This document shows positions 39,295 to 46,981 of a DNA stretch of 46,981 nucleotides, piece by piece. Below the pieces are notes generated by a model. The model made no database searches, was not told where the DNA came from, and saw only the letters and a list, made by a program, of their open reading frames with translations. Source of the stretch: Nitrospira sp. GTDB taxonomy: Bacteria; Nitrospirota; Nitrospiria; SBBL01; JAADHI01. The position numbers and the translations under genes were made by a program. The stretch spans positions 1-46,981 of the forward strand of contig JALUVJ010000080.1 in the NCBI GenBank assembly GCA_027020665.1. Reading direction: 5' to 3'. Every line of letters begins with the position of its first letter. Positions within the stretch are counted from its first letter, which is position 1.

Positions 39295-40372
39295 ATTAAC
39301 GTCTTATCTCTCCGGATGCTTGTCTCCCCCGCAGAAGCTTCCACCGGCATCGCCCCCCGAAAGGCCGCCGCTCTTCCTCAACTTTGAGACCGGCGCAAAC
39401 ATCAAAAGCATGGCATTTGAAGGGCCTTACCTCTGGCTCGGGCTTTCAAGCGGCGTGATCCGTTACGACACCCGCACACAAGATCAGTATGAAATCTATA
39501 CCAACCGCAACACAGGCGGCCTGCTGGCAAACGGCATTTACAAAATCGCCGTCGATCAAAAAAGGGGTAAATGGATCGGCACCTATGGCGGCGGTCTCTC
39601 TCACTTTGACGGGATAGACTGGCAAACATACACACCCTACGGCGGCGGAAATATTCGTTACGGCGATGCTTGGACGATTTACCCGATGGGCCGCGGTTTA
39701 GGAGATCTTTGGGTTTACGACATCCTCTTCGATGACGATGGCACTGCCTGGATTGCCACCTGGAAAGGCGTCAGCCACTTCGACGGCACATCCTTCACCA
39801 CCTACACAGAAGAAGCCGGTCTGCTTGATAAATGGGTCTATGCCATCGCAAAAGACAAGAACGGACTTTTCTGGTTTGGTACCGAAGGCGGCCTCAACAG
39901 TTTTGACGGTAAAAATTGGAAGGGCTACACACATCAAGACGGTCTCGGTGCAAAAATCATCCCGCCAAAAGTGGAAAAAGAGCACGCCACCGGACATCAC
40001 CGGCAACATCAAAAAGAAAATCAAATAGGCAACCCCAACTACGTGCTGGACATCGCCGTGGATCATAACAATGTGCTTTGGATCGGCACATGGGGTGCCG
40101 GGCTTTCACGCTTTGACGGAAAAAATTGGAAGACCTACATCGCAGGAAACGGCACCATCGGCGGTAATTTCGTACATGCCCTTGAAATTGATGCAAAAGG
40201 GGTTTTATGGGCGGGCACCGAAGGCGGCGTCAGTCGCTATGACGGGAAACGCTGGATCACTTACACCACACGAGACGGATTGCAAAATAACAACGTTTTT
40301 TCCATCGCCTTTGATTCGTCAGGGAATAAGTGGTTTGGCACCTGGACAGGTTTGAGTAAGATGATGGATTGA
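39266..40372 (+). CDS. Lipoprotein with two-component-regulator-propeller (Reg_prop) repeats; start uncertain
   Basis: Lipobox YLSGC; repeated GTxGGLSxFDGxxWxxYT blades. Confidence 0.85.
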   Translation: MRIALFFSIILTSYLSGCLSPPQKLPPASPPERPPLFLNFETGANIKSMAFEGPYLWLGLSSGVIRYDTRTQDQYEIYTNRNTGGLLANGIYKIAVDQKRGKWIGTYGGGLSHFDGIDWQTYTPYGGGNIRYGDAWTIYPMGRGLGDLWVYDILFDDDGTAWIATWKGVSHFDGTSFTTYTEEAGLLDKWVYAIAKDKNGLFWFGTEGGLNSFDGKNWKGYTHQDGLGAKIIPPKVEKEHATGHHRQHQKENQIGNPNYVLDIAVDHNNVLWIGTWGAGLSRFDGKNWKTYIAGNGTIGGNFVHALEIDAKGVLWAGTEGGVSRYDGKRWITYTTRDGLQNNNVFSIAFDSSGNKWFGTWTGLSKMMD

Positions 40373-40490
40373 GATATATGTTTACTTAGGAGGAGAAAGC
40401 GGCGGGCCTCTATGAGCAACCTCATTCAATCGGAATTTGACGTGGTCTAATAAAATATGGATACATTCTCTAGCGAGACGCGCCCCCGTA

Positions 40491-40595
40491 GACGAAGTCT
40501 TGAAATTAGAGCGCCTTTATAAAACAAGCTACGGAGGCTGGAACGTCCAGCATTTTACGCGCAATATAAGTCTCACCATTTCTTTATTTCCTTGA
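40491..40595 (+). pseudogene. Possible transposase/integrase N-terminal remnant
   Basis: Frame reads DEVLKLERLYKTSYGGWNVQHFTRNISLTISLFP*: resembles the HTH segment of ISNCY/IS481-like transposases; no full ORF. Confidence 0.35.
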
Positions 40596-40641
40596 ACGAT
40601 AGGTTTAAAAAACAGACATAAAAATTCAGAGAAAGGAACAA

Positions 40642-42681
40642 ATGACGAATCCTTTGCTTAAGGCAAATAAATTGCCTTTATTTTCAGAAATCAAACCCGA
40701 ACACGTGGTGCCTGCCATTGAAAAAATTTTGGAAGAAAACCGACGAGCACTCAAAACATTGCTTGCAACTGATACACCCTATACCTGGCAAAATCTCATT
40801 CATCCGCTTGAAGAGATGTCTGAAAAATTAGATCGGGTTTTTTCACCCGTTTCTCACATGAATGCCGTAGTCAATAGTAAAGCTTTACGGGATGCCTACA
40901 ATGCCTGTTTGCCCAAGTTGAGTCATTATGCGACAGAAATGGGACAAAGCAAGCCGCTTTTTCAAGCCTATAAACAAATTGCGGACGGGCCCGAATATAC
41001 TGCACTGGATCCGGCGCAGAAAAAAATCATCGACAATGCGTTACGAGATTTCAGATTGTCCGGCATTGACCTTCCGGCTGAAACAAAAGCGCGCTATAAA
41101 GAAATGATGCGGAAACTTTCTACACTGTGCAGTCAATTTTCAGATAACGTCTTGGATGCTGAAAATGCTTGGAAAAAGGTGGTGAGGGATGAAAAAAAAC
41201 TTGTCGGCTTGCCCGATTCGGCCATTGCGATGGCCAGGCAACTTGCGGAGCGTGAAGGGGTTGCAGGATGGGTATTTAACTTGGAAATTCCCTCCTACTT
41301 GCCTGTCATGACATATGCCGATGACCGGGGCTTGCGAGAGGAGCTGTATAGGGCTTATGTCACGCGGGCTTCGGATCAAGGGACGCATGCGGGCCGATGG
41401 GATAATTCTCAAATTATGGAAGATATCCTGGCTTTGCGGCACGAGACAGCGCAATTGCTCGGTTTTAAAAACTATGCCGATTATTCCCTTGCCACGAAAA
41501 TGGCGGCTTCGACGCATCAAGTCATGTCTTTTCTTGAAGAGTTATCGGAAAAGTCCTTGTCGATGGCGAAAAAAGATTTAGACGAAGTTCGCGCCTTTGC
41601 CCAGTCGGAATACGGTTTTGGGGAAATCGAAGCCTGGGATGTGCCCTATTATTCCGAAAAATTACGGCAGTATAAATATGCTGTTACACAGGAAGAACTC
41701 AAACCTTATTTTTCTGTCGATAATGCGCTTTTAGGTCTTTTTGCCGTCGTGAAGCGGCTTTACGGTTTGTCGGTTACACTGGTGAAAGACATCGACGTTT
41801 GGCATGAAGACGTGCGTTTTTTTGAAATTAGGGATCGGGAAAATCAAGTGCGTGGACAATTTTACCTTGATTTATATGCCCGGCCGCACAAACGGGGCGG
41901 GGCCTGGATGAGCGATTGCATCACGCGAAAGCGCACAGAGAACGGCATTCAAACACCGGTCGCTTATTTGGTCTGTAATTTTTCGCCGCCCGTGGGTGAT
42001 GATCCGGCCCTTTTTACGCATGATGAGCTTTTGACGCTTTTTCATGAATTTGGTCACGGGCTGCACCACATGTTGACACAGGTGGATTATTTAAGTGTGT
42101 CCGGTATCGGCGGCGTACCCTGGGATGCGGTCGAACTGCCCAGTCAGTTTATGGAAAATTGGTGTTGGCAGCGCGAGGCGCTTGATCTTTTTGCCACCCA
42201 TTACAAGACGAAAGAAAAATTACCGGAAGAAGTGTTTCAACGCATGCTCGCCGCGAAAAACTTTCAGTCGGCGATGCGGATGGTACGGCAATTGGAGTTT
42301 GCCCTGTTTGACTTTCGTATTCATATGGAATTTGACTCTGAAAAAGGCGCACGGATTTTTGAAATATTGGATGAAGTCCGAAAGCAAGTGGCTGTCATAC
42401 ATCCTCCCGCCTATAACCGTTTTCCGCACAGTTTTTCGCACATTTTTTCCGGGGGGTATGCAGCGGGTTATTATAGCTACAAATGGGCGGAAGTCCTTTC
42501 CGCCGATGCTTTTTCCTTGTTTGAAGAACGCGGTATTTTTGATCGGGCCACCGGGCTTCGGTTTATGACGATGATTTTGGAACAGGGCGGTGCACAAGAG
42601 CCGATGGAAATGTTTGTCAATTTCCGGGGACGGGAACCTTCAATCGATGCGCTTTTAAGACACACCGGATTAGCAGCATGA
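40642..42681 (+). CDS. prlC: M3 family metallopeptidase, oligopeptidase A
   Basis: 679 aa; zinc motif LFHEFGHGLHHML; AYLVCNFSPP; NRFPHSFSHIFSGGYAAGYYSYKWAEVLSADAF. Confidence 0.96.
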   Translation: MTNPLLKANKLPLFSEIKPEHVVPAIEKILEENRRALKTLLATDTPYTWQNLIHPLEEMSEKLDRVFSPVSHMNAVVNSKALRDAYNACLPKLSHYATEMGQSKPLFQAYKQIADGPEYTALDPAQKKIIDNALRDFRLSGIDLPAETKARYKEMMRKLSTLCSQFSDNVLDAENAWKKVVRDEKKLVGLPDSAIAMARQLAEREGVAGWVFNLEIPSYLPVMTYADDRGLREELYRAYVTRASDQGTHAGRWDNSQIMEDILALRHETAQLLGFKNYADYSLATKMAASTHQVMSFLEELSEKSLSMAKKDLDEVRAFAQSEYGFGEIEAWDVPYYSEKLRQYKYAVTQEELKPYFSVDNALLGLFAVVKRLYGLSVTLVKDIDVWHEDVRFFEIRDRENQVRGQFYLDLYARPHKRGGAWMSDCITRKRTENGIQTPVAYLVCNFSPPVGDDPALFTHDELLTLFHEFGHGLHHMLTQVDYLSVSGIGGVPWDAVELPSQFMENWCWQREALDLFATHYKTKEKLPEEVFQRMLAAKNFQSAMRMVRQLEFALFDFRIHMEFDSEKGARIFEILDEVRKQVAVIHPPAYNRFPHSFSHIFSGGYAAGYYSYKWAEVLSADAFSLFEERGIFDRATGLRFMTMILEQGGAQEPMEMFVNFRGREPSIDALLRHTGLAA

Positions 42682-42730
42682 AGCAGACAAAAGCTGTAAA
42701 TCAGTTATCGTTATTAAGGGAGTCATTCAC

Positions 42731-43318
42731 ATGAATCAACATAAATGTCGGCATTGCAGCAAATCGATTAACATCAAAAGCAGACACTGTCCCTTCTGCG
42801 GTGGTGAAAACACAAAAGAAGTTTTACACGGCAGCCCGCGCTGTCCCCGCTGTGATAAAGAACTCACACATTTTGAATACGGGGAAATAGTACTGGATAC
42901 CTGCCCGGTCTGTGAGGGCTTTTGGTTGGATACGCGTGAGTTTAATCAACTCACTTCTGAACGCCGTGTTTTTGCGGACGAAAGCATTCCCTACGAATAC
43001 AAAAGGCCCTCACTGCCCAATGATGCGGGTTATCTGGCCTGCCCTTTGTGTGAAAGTATGATGCACCGAAAAAATTTTAGAAAAATTTCAGGCGTGCTCA
43101 TTGACCAATGCCGTGATCACGGCATTTGGTTGGACCCCGGAGAGTTGGAACACATCCGCTGCTTTGTCGCCAACGGCGGACTGAATAAAAGCCAAGACAA
43201 AGAAATCATCATGTACAAGGAAGAAATCGACCTCTTAACTCACAAAGTCAAAAATATTGAGTTCACGCAAAAAATACTCCATTTTTGGAATTTCAAGTAT
43301 TGGCTTTTTAAAATTTAG
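42731..43318 (+). CDS. Zinc-ribbon (zf-TFIIB-like) protein
   Basis: Multiple CxxC pairs: CRHCSKSINIKSRHCPFCGG, CPRCDKEL...CPVCEGFWLDTREF, CPLCESMMHRKNF...QCRDHGIWLDPGELEHI. Confidence 0.82.
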   Translation: MNQHKCRHCSKSINIKSRHCPFCGGENTKEVLHGSPRCPRCDKELTHFEYGEIVLDTCPVCEGFWLDTREFNQLTSERRVFADESIPYEYKRPSLPNDAGYLACPLCESMMHRKNFRKISGVLIDQCRDHGIWLDPGELEHIRCFVANGGLNKSQDKEIIMYKEEIDLLTHKVKNIEFTQKILHFWNFKYWLFKI

Positions 43319-43336
43319 AAAAACGCCCCGCCCTTA

Positions 43337-43510
43337 AAAGACGGACAGATCACCGAAGTCATCCACAGCATGGGTAAGACTCGGAAAGCCTTTCGCCTGA
43401 TCCTCCTGCGTCGCTTTATTCACAGGTTGCGGGTAAAGTGGCCACCCACGCCGGAGCGCTGATCCAGTCCGGGTTGAATTTTTCAAAGCTCGCTTCAATA
43501 ATCCACCTGA
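43337..43510 (+). pseudogene. Degenerate transposase C-terminus (IS1380-like), frameshifted
   Basis: LKDGQITEVIHSMGKTRKAFRLILLRRFI in one frame, then SQVAGKVATHAGALIQSGLNFSKLASI in another. Confidence 0.45.
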
Positions 43511-44229
43511 ACCAACATCAAACCCTGCGGCGGAGCGGTCGGCCCGGCTGCGCTCCGGTTTTTGGCCGCGAGGATGCTTGGAATTTCTTCCGGAGCGCGT
43601 TTTCCCCGCCCCACTTCCACTAAAAACCCCACAATATTGCGCACCATGTATCTTAAAAAACGCCGGGCATTTAAGATGATCCTGATTTCATCGCCTGCCT
43701 GCCCGATTTGAATGTCATTCAAGTCGATATCATGATCCGAAACATCGGTTTCCGCGGCACAAAAAGAGGTGAAGCAGTGTGCTCCGCTTAATGCCTTTGC
43801 AGCAATTTGCATGGCGCGTAGATCTAATCCGTCCTGAACATGCCAGACTTGATTTCGAATGAAGGGATCCGCTTGTTTTGTGTTTAAGATTCGGTAGCGA
43901 TAGCGTTTGCCTTTGGCCGAAAACCGCGCGTGGAAATTTTCATCCGCGAAGACGGCTTTGTTCACGACAATGTCGTCCGGCAGGACGGCATTTAAGGCCC
44001 GCACCCAGTCTGTTTCCAAAAAATCCGCCGCGCTGTCGAAATGGGCCACTTGTGCGAGCGCATGCACACCCGCATCGGTCCGCCCCGCCCCGTATACGCG
44101 AGTAATTTGCTGTGTCAATTTTTGGACTGCGGTTTCAAGTTGGCCTTGAATGCTGGGGTGCCCCACTTGTTTTTGCCAGCCGTGATAGTGTGTGCCTTCG
44201 TAGGCCAAGGTGAGTTTGATGCGCGGCAA
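43495..44229 (-). CDS. truA: tRNA pseudouridine(38-40) synthase TruA
   Basis: RIKLTLAYEGTHYHGWQKQ...YGAGRTDAGVHALAQVAHF; RFLRYMVRNIVGFLVEVGRGK. Confidence 0.97.
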   Translation of the reverse strand: MPRIKLTLAYEGTHYHGWQKQVGHPSIQGQLETAVQKLTQQITRVYGAGRTDAGVHALAQVAHFDSAADFLETDWVRALNAVLPDDIVVNKAVFADENFHARFSAKGKRYRYRILNTKQADPFIRNQVWHVQDGLDLRAMQIAAKALSGAHCFTSFCAAETDVSDHDIDLNDIQIGQAGDEIRIILNARRFLRYMVRNIVGFLVEVGRGKRAPEEIPSILAAKNRSAAGPTAPPQGLMLVQVDY

Positions 44230-45408
44230 TTACGAACCTTGCTGAGAACGGATATAGCTTTTGATGCCCTTAAAAAGGGATTCGGCGGCCTGTTGCCGGT
44301 ATTTCGGGCTGCGCAGGCGTTTCTCTTCTTTGCGGTTGCTGATGAAGGAAATTTCGGCCAAAATCGCAGGCATGTCGGTATGATTGAGCACATAAAAAGG
44401 CGCGCGTTTCACGCCGAGCGCGTTGGTGGGGTATTTGGCAATAAGATTTTTTTTGAGCGCATCATTGGTGAAGTGGGCCAGCTCCAAGGAAGCGTTGCGC
44501 GTAAATTCGCGTTCGAGGTCGTTTAAAATCATTTTTTCAAAATCGACGACGGATTTGTGCGTTTCGGCGTTTTCGCGCTTGGCAACAGCCAAGGCGCGTT
44601 TATCCGAAGCACGGCCGAGCAGATAAACTTCGATGCCTTTTAATTTTCGAGAAGCCGCGGAGTTGACATGCACGGAAATAAACAGATCGGCATTGTTTTC
44701 ATTGGCGATTTCGGTGCGCCGTTTCAAGCTGATAAAGACATCGCGGTTGCGGGTCATGATGACTTTCTTTTTGAGCCGGGTTTCGATCAGTTTTTTCAGA
44801 CGCCGCGATATATCCAGCACGAGATTTTTTTCCTTTAAGCCGCCTCGACTTCTCGCGCCCGGATCTTTTCCGCCGTGCCCCGGATCAATGACGATCGTAT
44901 CGATGGCGAAGGCCGCAGGCGGAGACTTCAGGGGCGGGGGAGGGAAGAGGTCAATGACGAGCCGGTCGGGATTTTCCAGTGTCATGTGTTTGTGCGCACC
45001 CAGCTGTTTGTAGCGCAAGGAAATATAGACGGTATTTCCTCCTCTTTGCGTGACTACGATATTTTTTAGCAAGTCTCCGCTTGCGGCGAAGTCGGGGCGC
45101 TGTTTTAGGGATTTCCCCAAAACCGATTTTTCGAGCTTGACCAATAGGGTTTGAGAGGAGGCATCACGGGTGACGGCGTAGGACGCGGTTTCGCTCAGGT
45201 CGATGACGACGCGCGTATTTTCCGCGCTGTTTGAATGCCGGATTTTTTGGATGACGGTTGCGGGACGTTTATGATTCGGTTTTACATTGCGCTGAGCCGG
45301 CGTTTCCGCCTGTGCAGAACGCAGCGGAGCGGATGAGAAATCCGGAAAAAGAGAGAGGGTGAACGCAATAAAAAATACGGAATAAAAATGTCGCGCGGGC
45401 AGCTTCAT
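44230..45408 (-). CDS. amiC: N-acetylmuramoyl-L-alanine amidase with AMIN domain
   Basis: AMIN domain plus Amidase_3 motifs IVIDPGHGGKDPGARSRGGLKEKNLVLDISRRLKKLIE; ISVHVNSA; PAILAEISFISN. Confidence 0.94.
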   Translation of the reverse strand: MKLPARHFYSVFFIAFTLSLFPDFSSAPLRSAQAETPAQRNVKPNHKRPATVIQKIRHSNSAENTRVVIDLSETASYAVTRDASSQTLLVKLEKSVLGKSLKQRPDFAASGDLLKNIVVTQRGGNTVYISLRYKQLGAHKHMTLENPDRLVIDLFPPPPLKSPPAAFAIDTIVIDPGHGGKDPGARSRGGLKEKNLVLDISRRLKKLIETRLKKKVIMTRNRDVFISLKRRTEIANENNADLFISVHVNSAASRKLKGIEVYLLGRASDKRALAVAKRENAETHKSVVDFEKMILNDLEREFTRNASLELAHFTNDALKKNLIAKYPTNALGVKRAPFYVLNHTDMPAILAEISFISNRKEEKRLRSPKYRQQAAESLFKGIKSYIRSQQGS

Positions 45409-45444
45409 CGGATATTCTAAACATAGACAGAACGGCTGAAGTTG

Positions 45445-45657
45445 TCAATCTCGGGCGTCTTGATATTCTTCAAGCCAGGCCATTTGAATGGCTTCCAGAA
45501 TGCCTTCGTTTGAGGCGGCGGGGTTGTCTTCAAAGTCGTCCAATTCCGTGATTTTTTGGTGCAGGTCTGTAAAGCGCAGCGTGAGCGGGTCGATGTCAGG
45601 ATATTTCTCAAACAGTTCAATGCCGATGTCTTCGGAATCTTGCCAAGTCAGTTTCAT
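45445..45657 (-). CDS. iscX: Fe-S cluster assembly protein IscX
   Basis: MKLTWQDSEDIGIELFEKYPDIDPLTLRFTDLHQKITELDDFEDNPAASNEGILEAIQMAWLEE. Confidence 0.95.
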   Translation of the reverse strand: MKLTWQDSEDIGIELFEKYPDIDPLTLRFTDLHQKITELDDFEDNPAASNEGILEAIQMAWLEEYQDARD

Positions 45658-45682
45658 CGTTTGTTGTCTCTTACATTAAACA

Positions 45683-46012
45683 TCAGTGTTGCTCGGCTTT
45701 GCGAAAGGCCTGTGTGTTTTTGGGGATTTCAACGACGCAGTCGCCTTCGACAAGGGTCTGGCAGGCCAAACGGGAGGAGAGGGTTAAGTCCGGCGAGGTA
45801 TCGAGACGGTCTTCCTCTTCCTCTTCCATCTCGGAAAGATGTTCGAAACCTTCGCGAATGATGACGTGGCAGGTGGTGCAGGCACAGTTGCCGCCGCAGT
45901 TGTGTTCGATGTCAATGTCATGATCCAGGGCGATATCCAGAATGGTTTCTCCGGCTTCGACATCCAGTGTGACGGTTTCAGGTTTTTCAGTGATAAACGT
46001 AATTTTCGGCAT
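45683..46012 (-). CDS. fdx: ISC-system [2Fe-2S] ferredoxin
   Basis: IEHNCGGNCACTTCHVIIREGFEHLSEMEEEEEDRLD...SRLACQTLV: Cys ligands of ISC ferredoxin. Confidence 0.95.
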   Translation of the reverse strand: MPKITFITEKPETVTLDVEAGETILDIALDHDIDIEHNCGGNCACTTCHVIIREGFEHLSEMEEEEEDRLDTSPDLTLSSRLACQTLVEGDCVVEIPKNTQAFRKAEQH

Positions 46013-46029
46013 GGGATTTTCCAGAAATT

Positions 46030-46102
46030 AAGGACGCGCTGATTAAATCCGGGGGGCATTCTTCGAGGTAAAAATCATTCATGACTTAATCAGCGCGTCC
46101 TT
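46030..46102. repeat. Dispersed repeat as a perfect 17-bp inverted repeat (copy 4, hairpin form) between hscA and fdx
   Basis: aaggacgcgctgattaa (46030-46046) / ttaatcagcgcgtcctt (46086-46102), 39-nt spacer. Confidence 0.9.
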
Positions 46103-46981
46103 TAAATGTCAGACAATTTTTTATTTTGAAGGGCTTCTTTGACCGATTGCGACATGAGATCGGCGGCAAAACGTTGTGTGGCCTGATCCAATGCCGTCAG
46201 TCCTTCACGGATTTCACGATGTGTGCCGTCGGCGACAGCAGTTTTTAAGCGAATGGCAGCGGCTTCGATTTTATCGCGTTCGCTGCCGTCAAGTAAATGC
46301 CCCCCTTGTTTCAGCGCCTTTTCTGTGTGCCGGAGCACGGTTTGAGCTTCGTTGATGGACTCGATCTTCTGACGTTTTTCGAGGTCTTCTTTGGCATGTT
46401 CCCTCGAGGCGGTGATCATCTTTTCGGTGTCTTCGTCGCTTAAACCGTAGGTGGGCGTAACTTCCACGGAGGTTTTTTTGCCGCTGCGCAAATCCTTTGC
46501 CGTGACACTTAAAATCCCGTTGGCGTCAATTAAAAAAGTGACTTCGATGCGGGGCAGGCCCGCGGGCATGGGATCAATACCGGTGAGGTTAAATTTTGCG
46601 AGACTCCGGCAGTCTTCGACGAGTTCGCGTTCGCCTTGTACGATATGGATCTTGACCGATTGTTGCCCGTCGATCTGTGTGGTGTAGGTCTCTTTGGCAG
46701 AAGTCGGGATGGTTGCATTGCGCTGAATGAGACGGCTTACGATACCGCCCATGGTTTCAATGCCCAGTGACAGCGGAGTAACATCGAGCAAGAGCATGTC
46801 CGTAATGCCGCCCGAGAGGATCTTGCCTTGCACGGCGGCGCCCAAGGCCACAACTTCATCCGGGTTGAGTTCACTGTGCGGCACTTTTTGAAAAAGGTCG
46901 CCGACCGATTCTTTAATGAGCGGGACGCGGGTCGATCCGCCAACCAGAACGACTTCATCCACGTCCGCTGGAGAAAGTTTG
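46102..46981 (-). CDS. hscA: Fe-S protein assembly chaperone HscA, C-terminal part (5' truncated by window edge)
   Basis: KLSPADVDEVVLVGGSTRVPLIKESVGDLF...; LLDVTPLSLGIETMGGIVSRLIQRNATIPTSAKETYTTQIDGQ; followed by fdx-iscX. Confidence 0.95.
   Translation of the reverse strand, partial: KLSPADVDEVVLVGGSTRVPLIKESVGDLFQKVPHSELNPDEVVALGAAVQGKILSGGITDMLLLDVTPLSLGIETMGGIVSRLIQRNATIPTSAKETYTTQIDGQQSVKIHIVQGERELVEDCRSLAKFNLTGIDPMPAGLPRIEVTFLIDANGILSVTAKDLRSGKKTSVEVTPTYGLSDEDTEKMITASREHAKEDLEKRQKIESINEAQTVLRHTEKALKQGGHLLDGSERDKIEAAAIRLKTAVADGTHREIREGLTALDQATQRFAADLMSQSVKEALQNKKLSDI

Overview
This 47 kb window is a bacterial chromosomal segment of about 50% GC, mostly housekeeping genes with one striking accessory locus. 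Left to right it contains: the end of a HIT-family gene; an amtB-glnK nitrogen module with an outer-membrane porin and a GAF-less NifA-type regulator, interrupted by an intact hicBA-type toxin-antitoxin pair and a degenerate hicA/hicB remnant; a RelA/SpoT gene; an NtrC-like response regulator and histidine kinase divergent from a translationally coupled seven-gene (plus one) operon at about 11.16-21.26 kb. That operon encodes three glycosyltransferases, two APH-fold kinases, an MsbA-like ABC exporter, an AlgE-like outer-membrane barrel and an Ig-like lipoprotein. It is the best candidate for an undescribed system: a polysaccharide or glycoconjugate assembly/export locus with no recognisable Wzx/Wzy/Wza, Alg8/44 or exosortase in the window. 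The divergent intergenic region holds a perfect 54-bp palindrome, made around two tandem TTTCA-N-TGAAA dyads, about 130 bp upstream of a good sigma54 -24/-12 candidate (CTGGCCCCTATTTTGCT). This is the layout expected for activation by the adjacent NtrC-like regulator. The rest is a long minus-strand run (tRNA-Val, tRNA-Asp, tolQRAB, two pal paralogs flanking a coiled-coil lipoprotein, cpoB, mutL, miaA, mtnP, pfkB, TPR, rodZ, tRNA-Thr), followed by an M3 peptidase, truA, amiC and the end of an isc operon (hscA-fdx-iscX). A dispersed short repeat (core TTAATCAGCG) occurs at four or more intergenic sites, including as a 17-bp inverted repeat between hscA and fdx. All calls come from reading the sequence; no database search was run.
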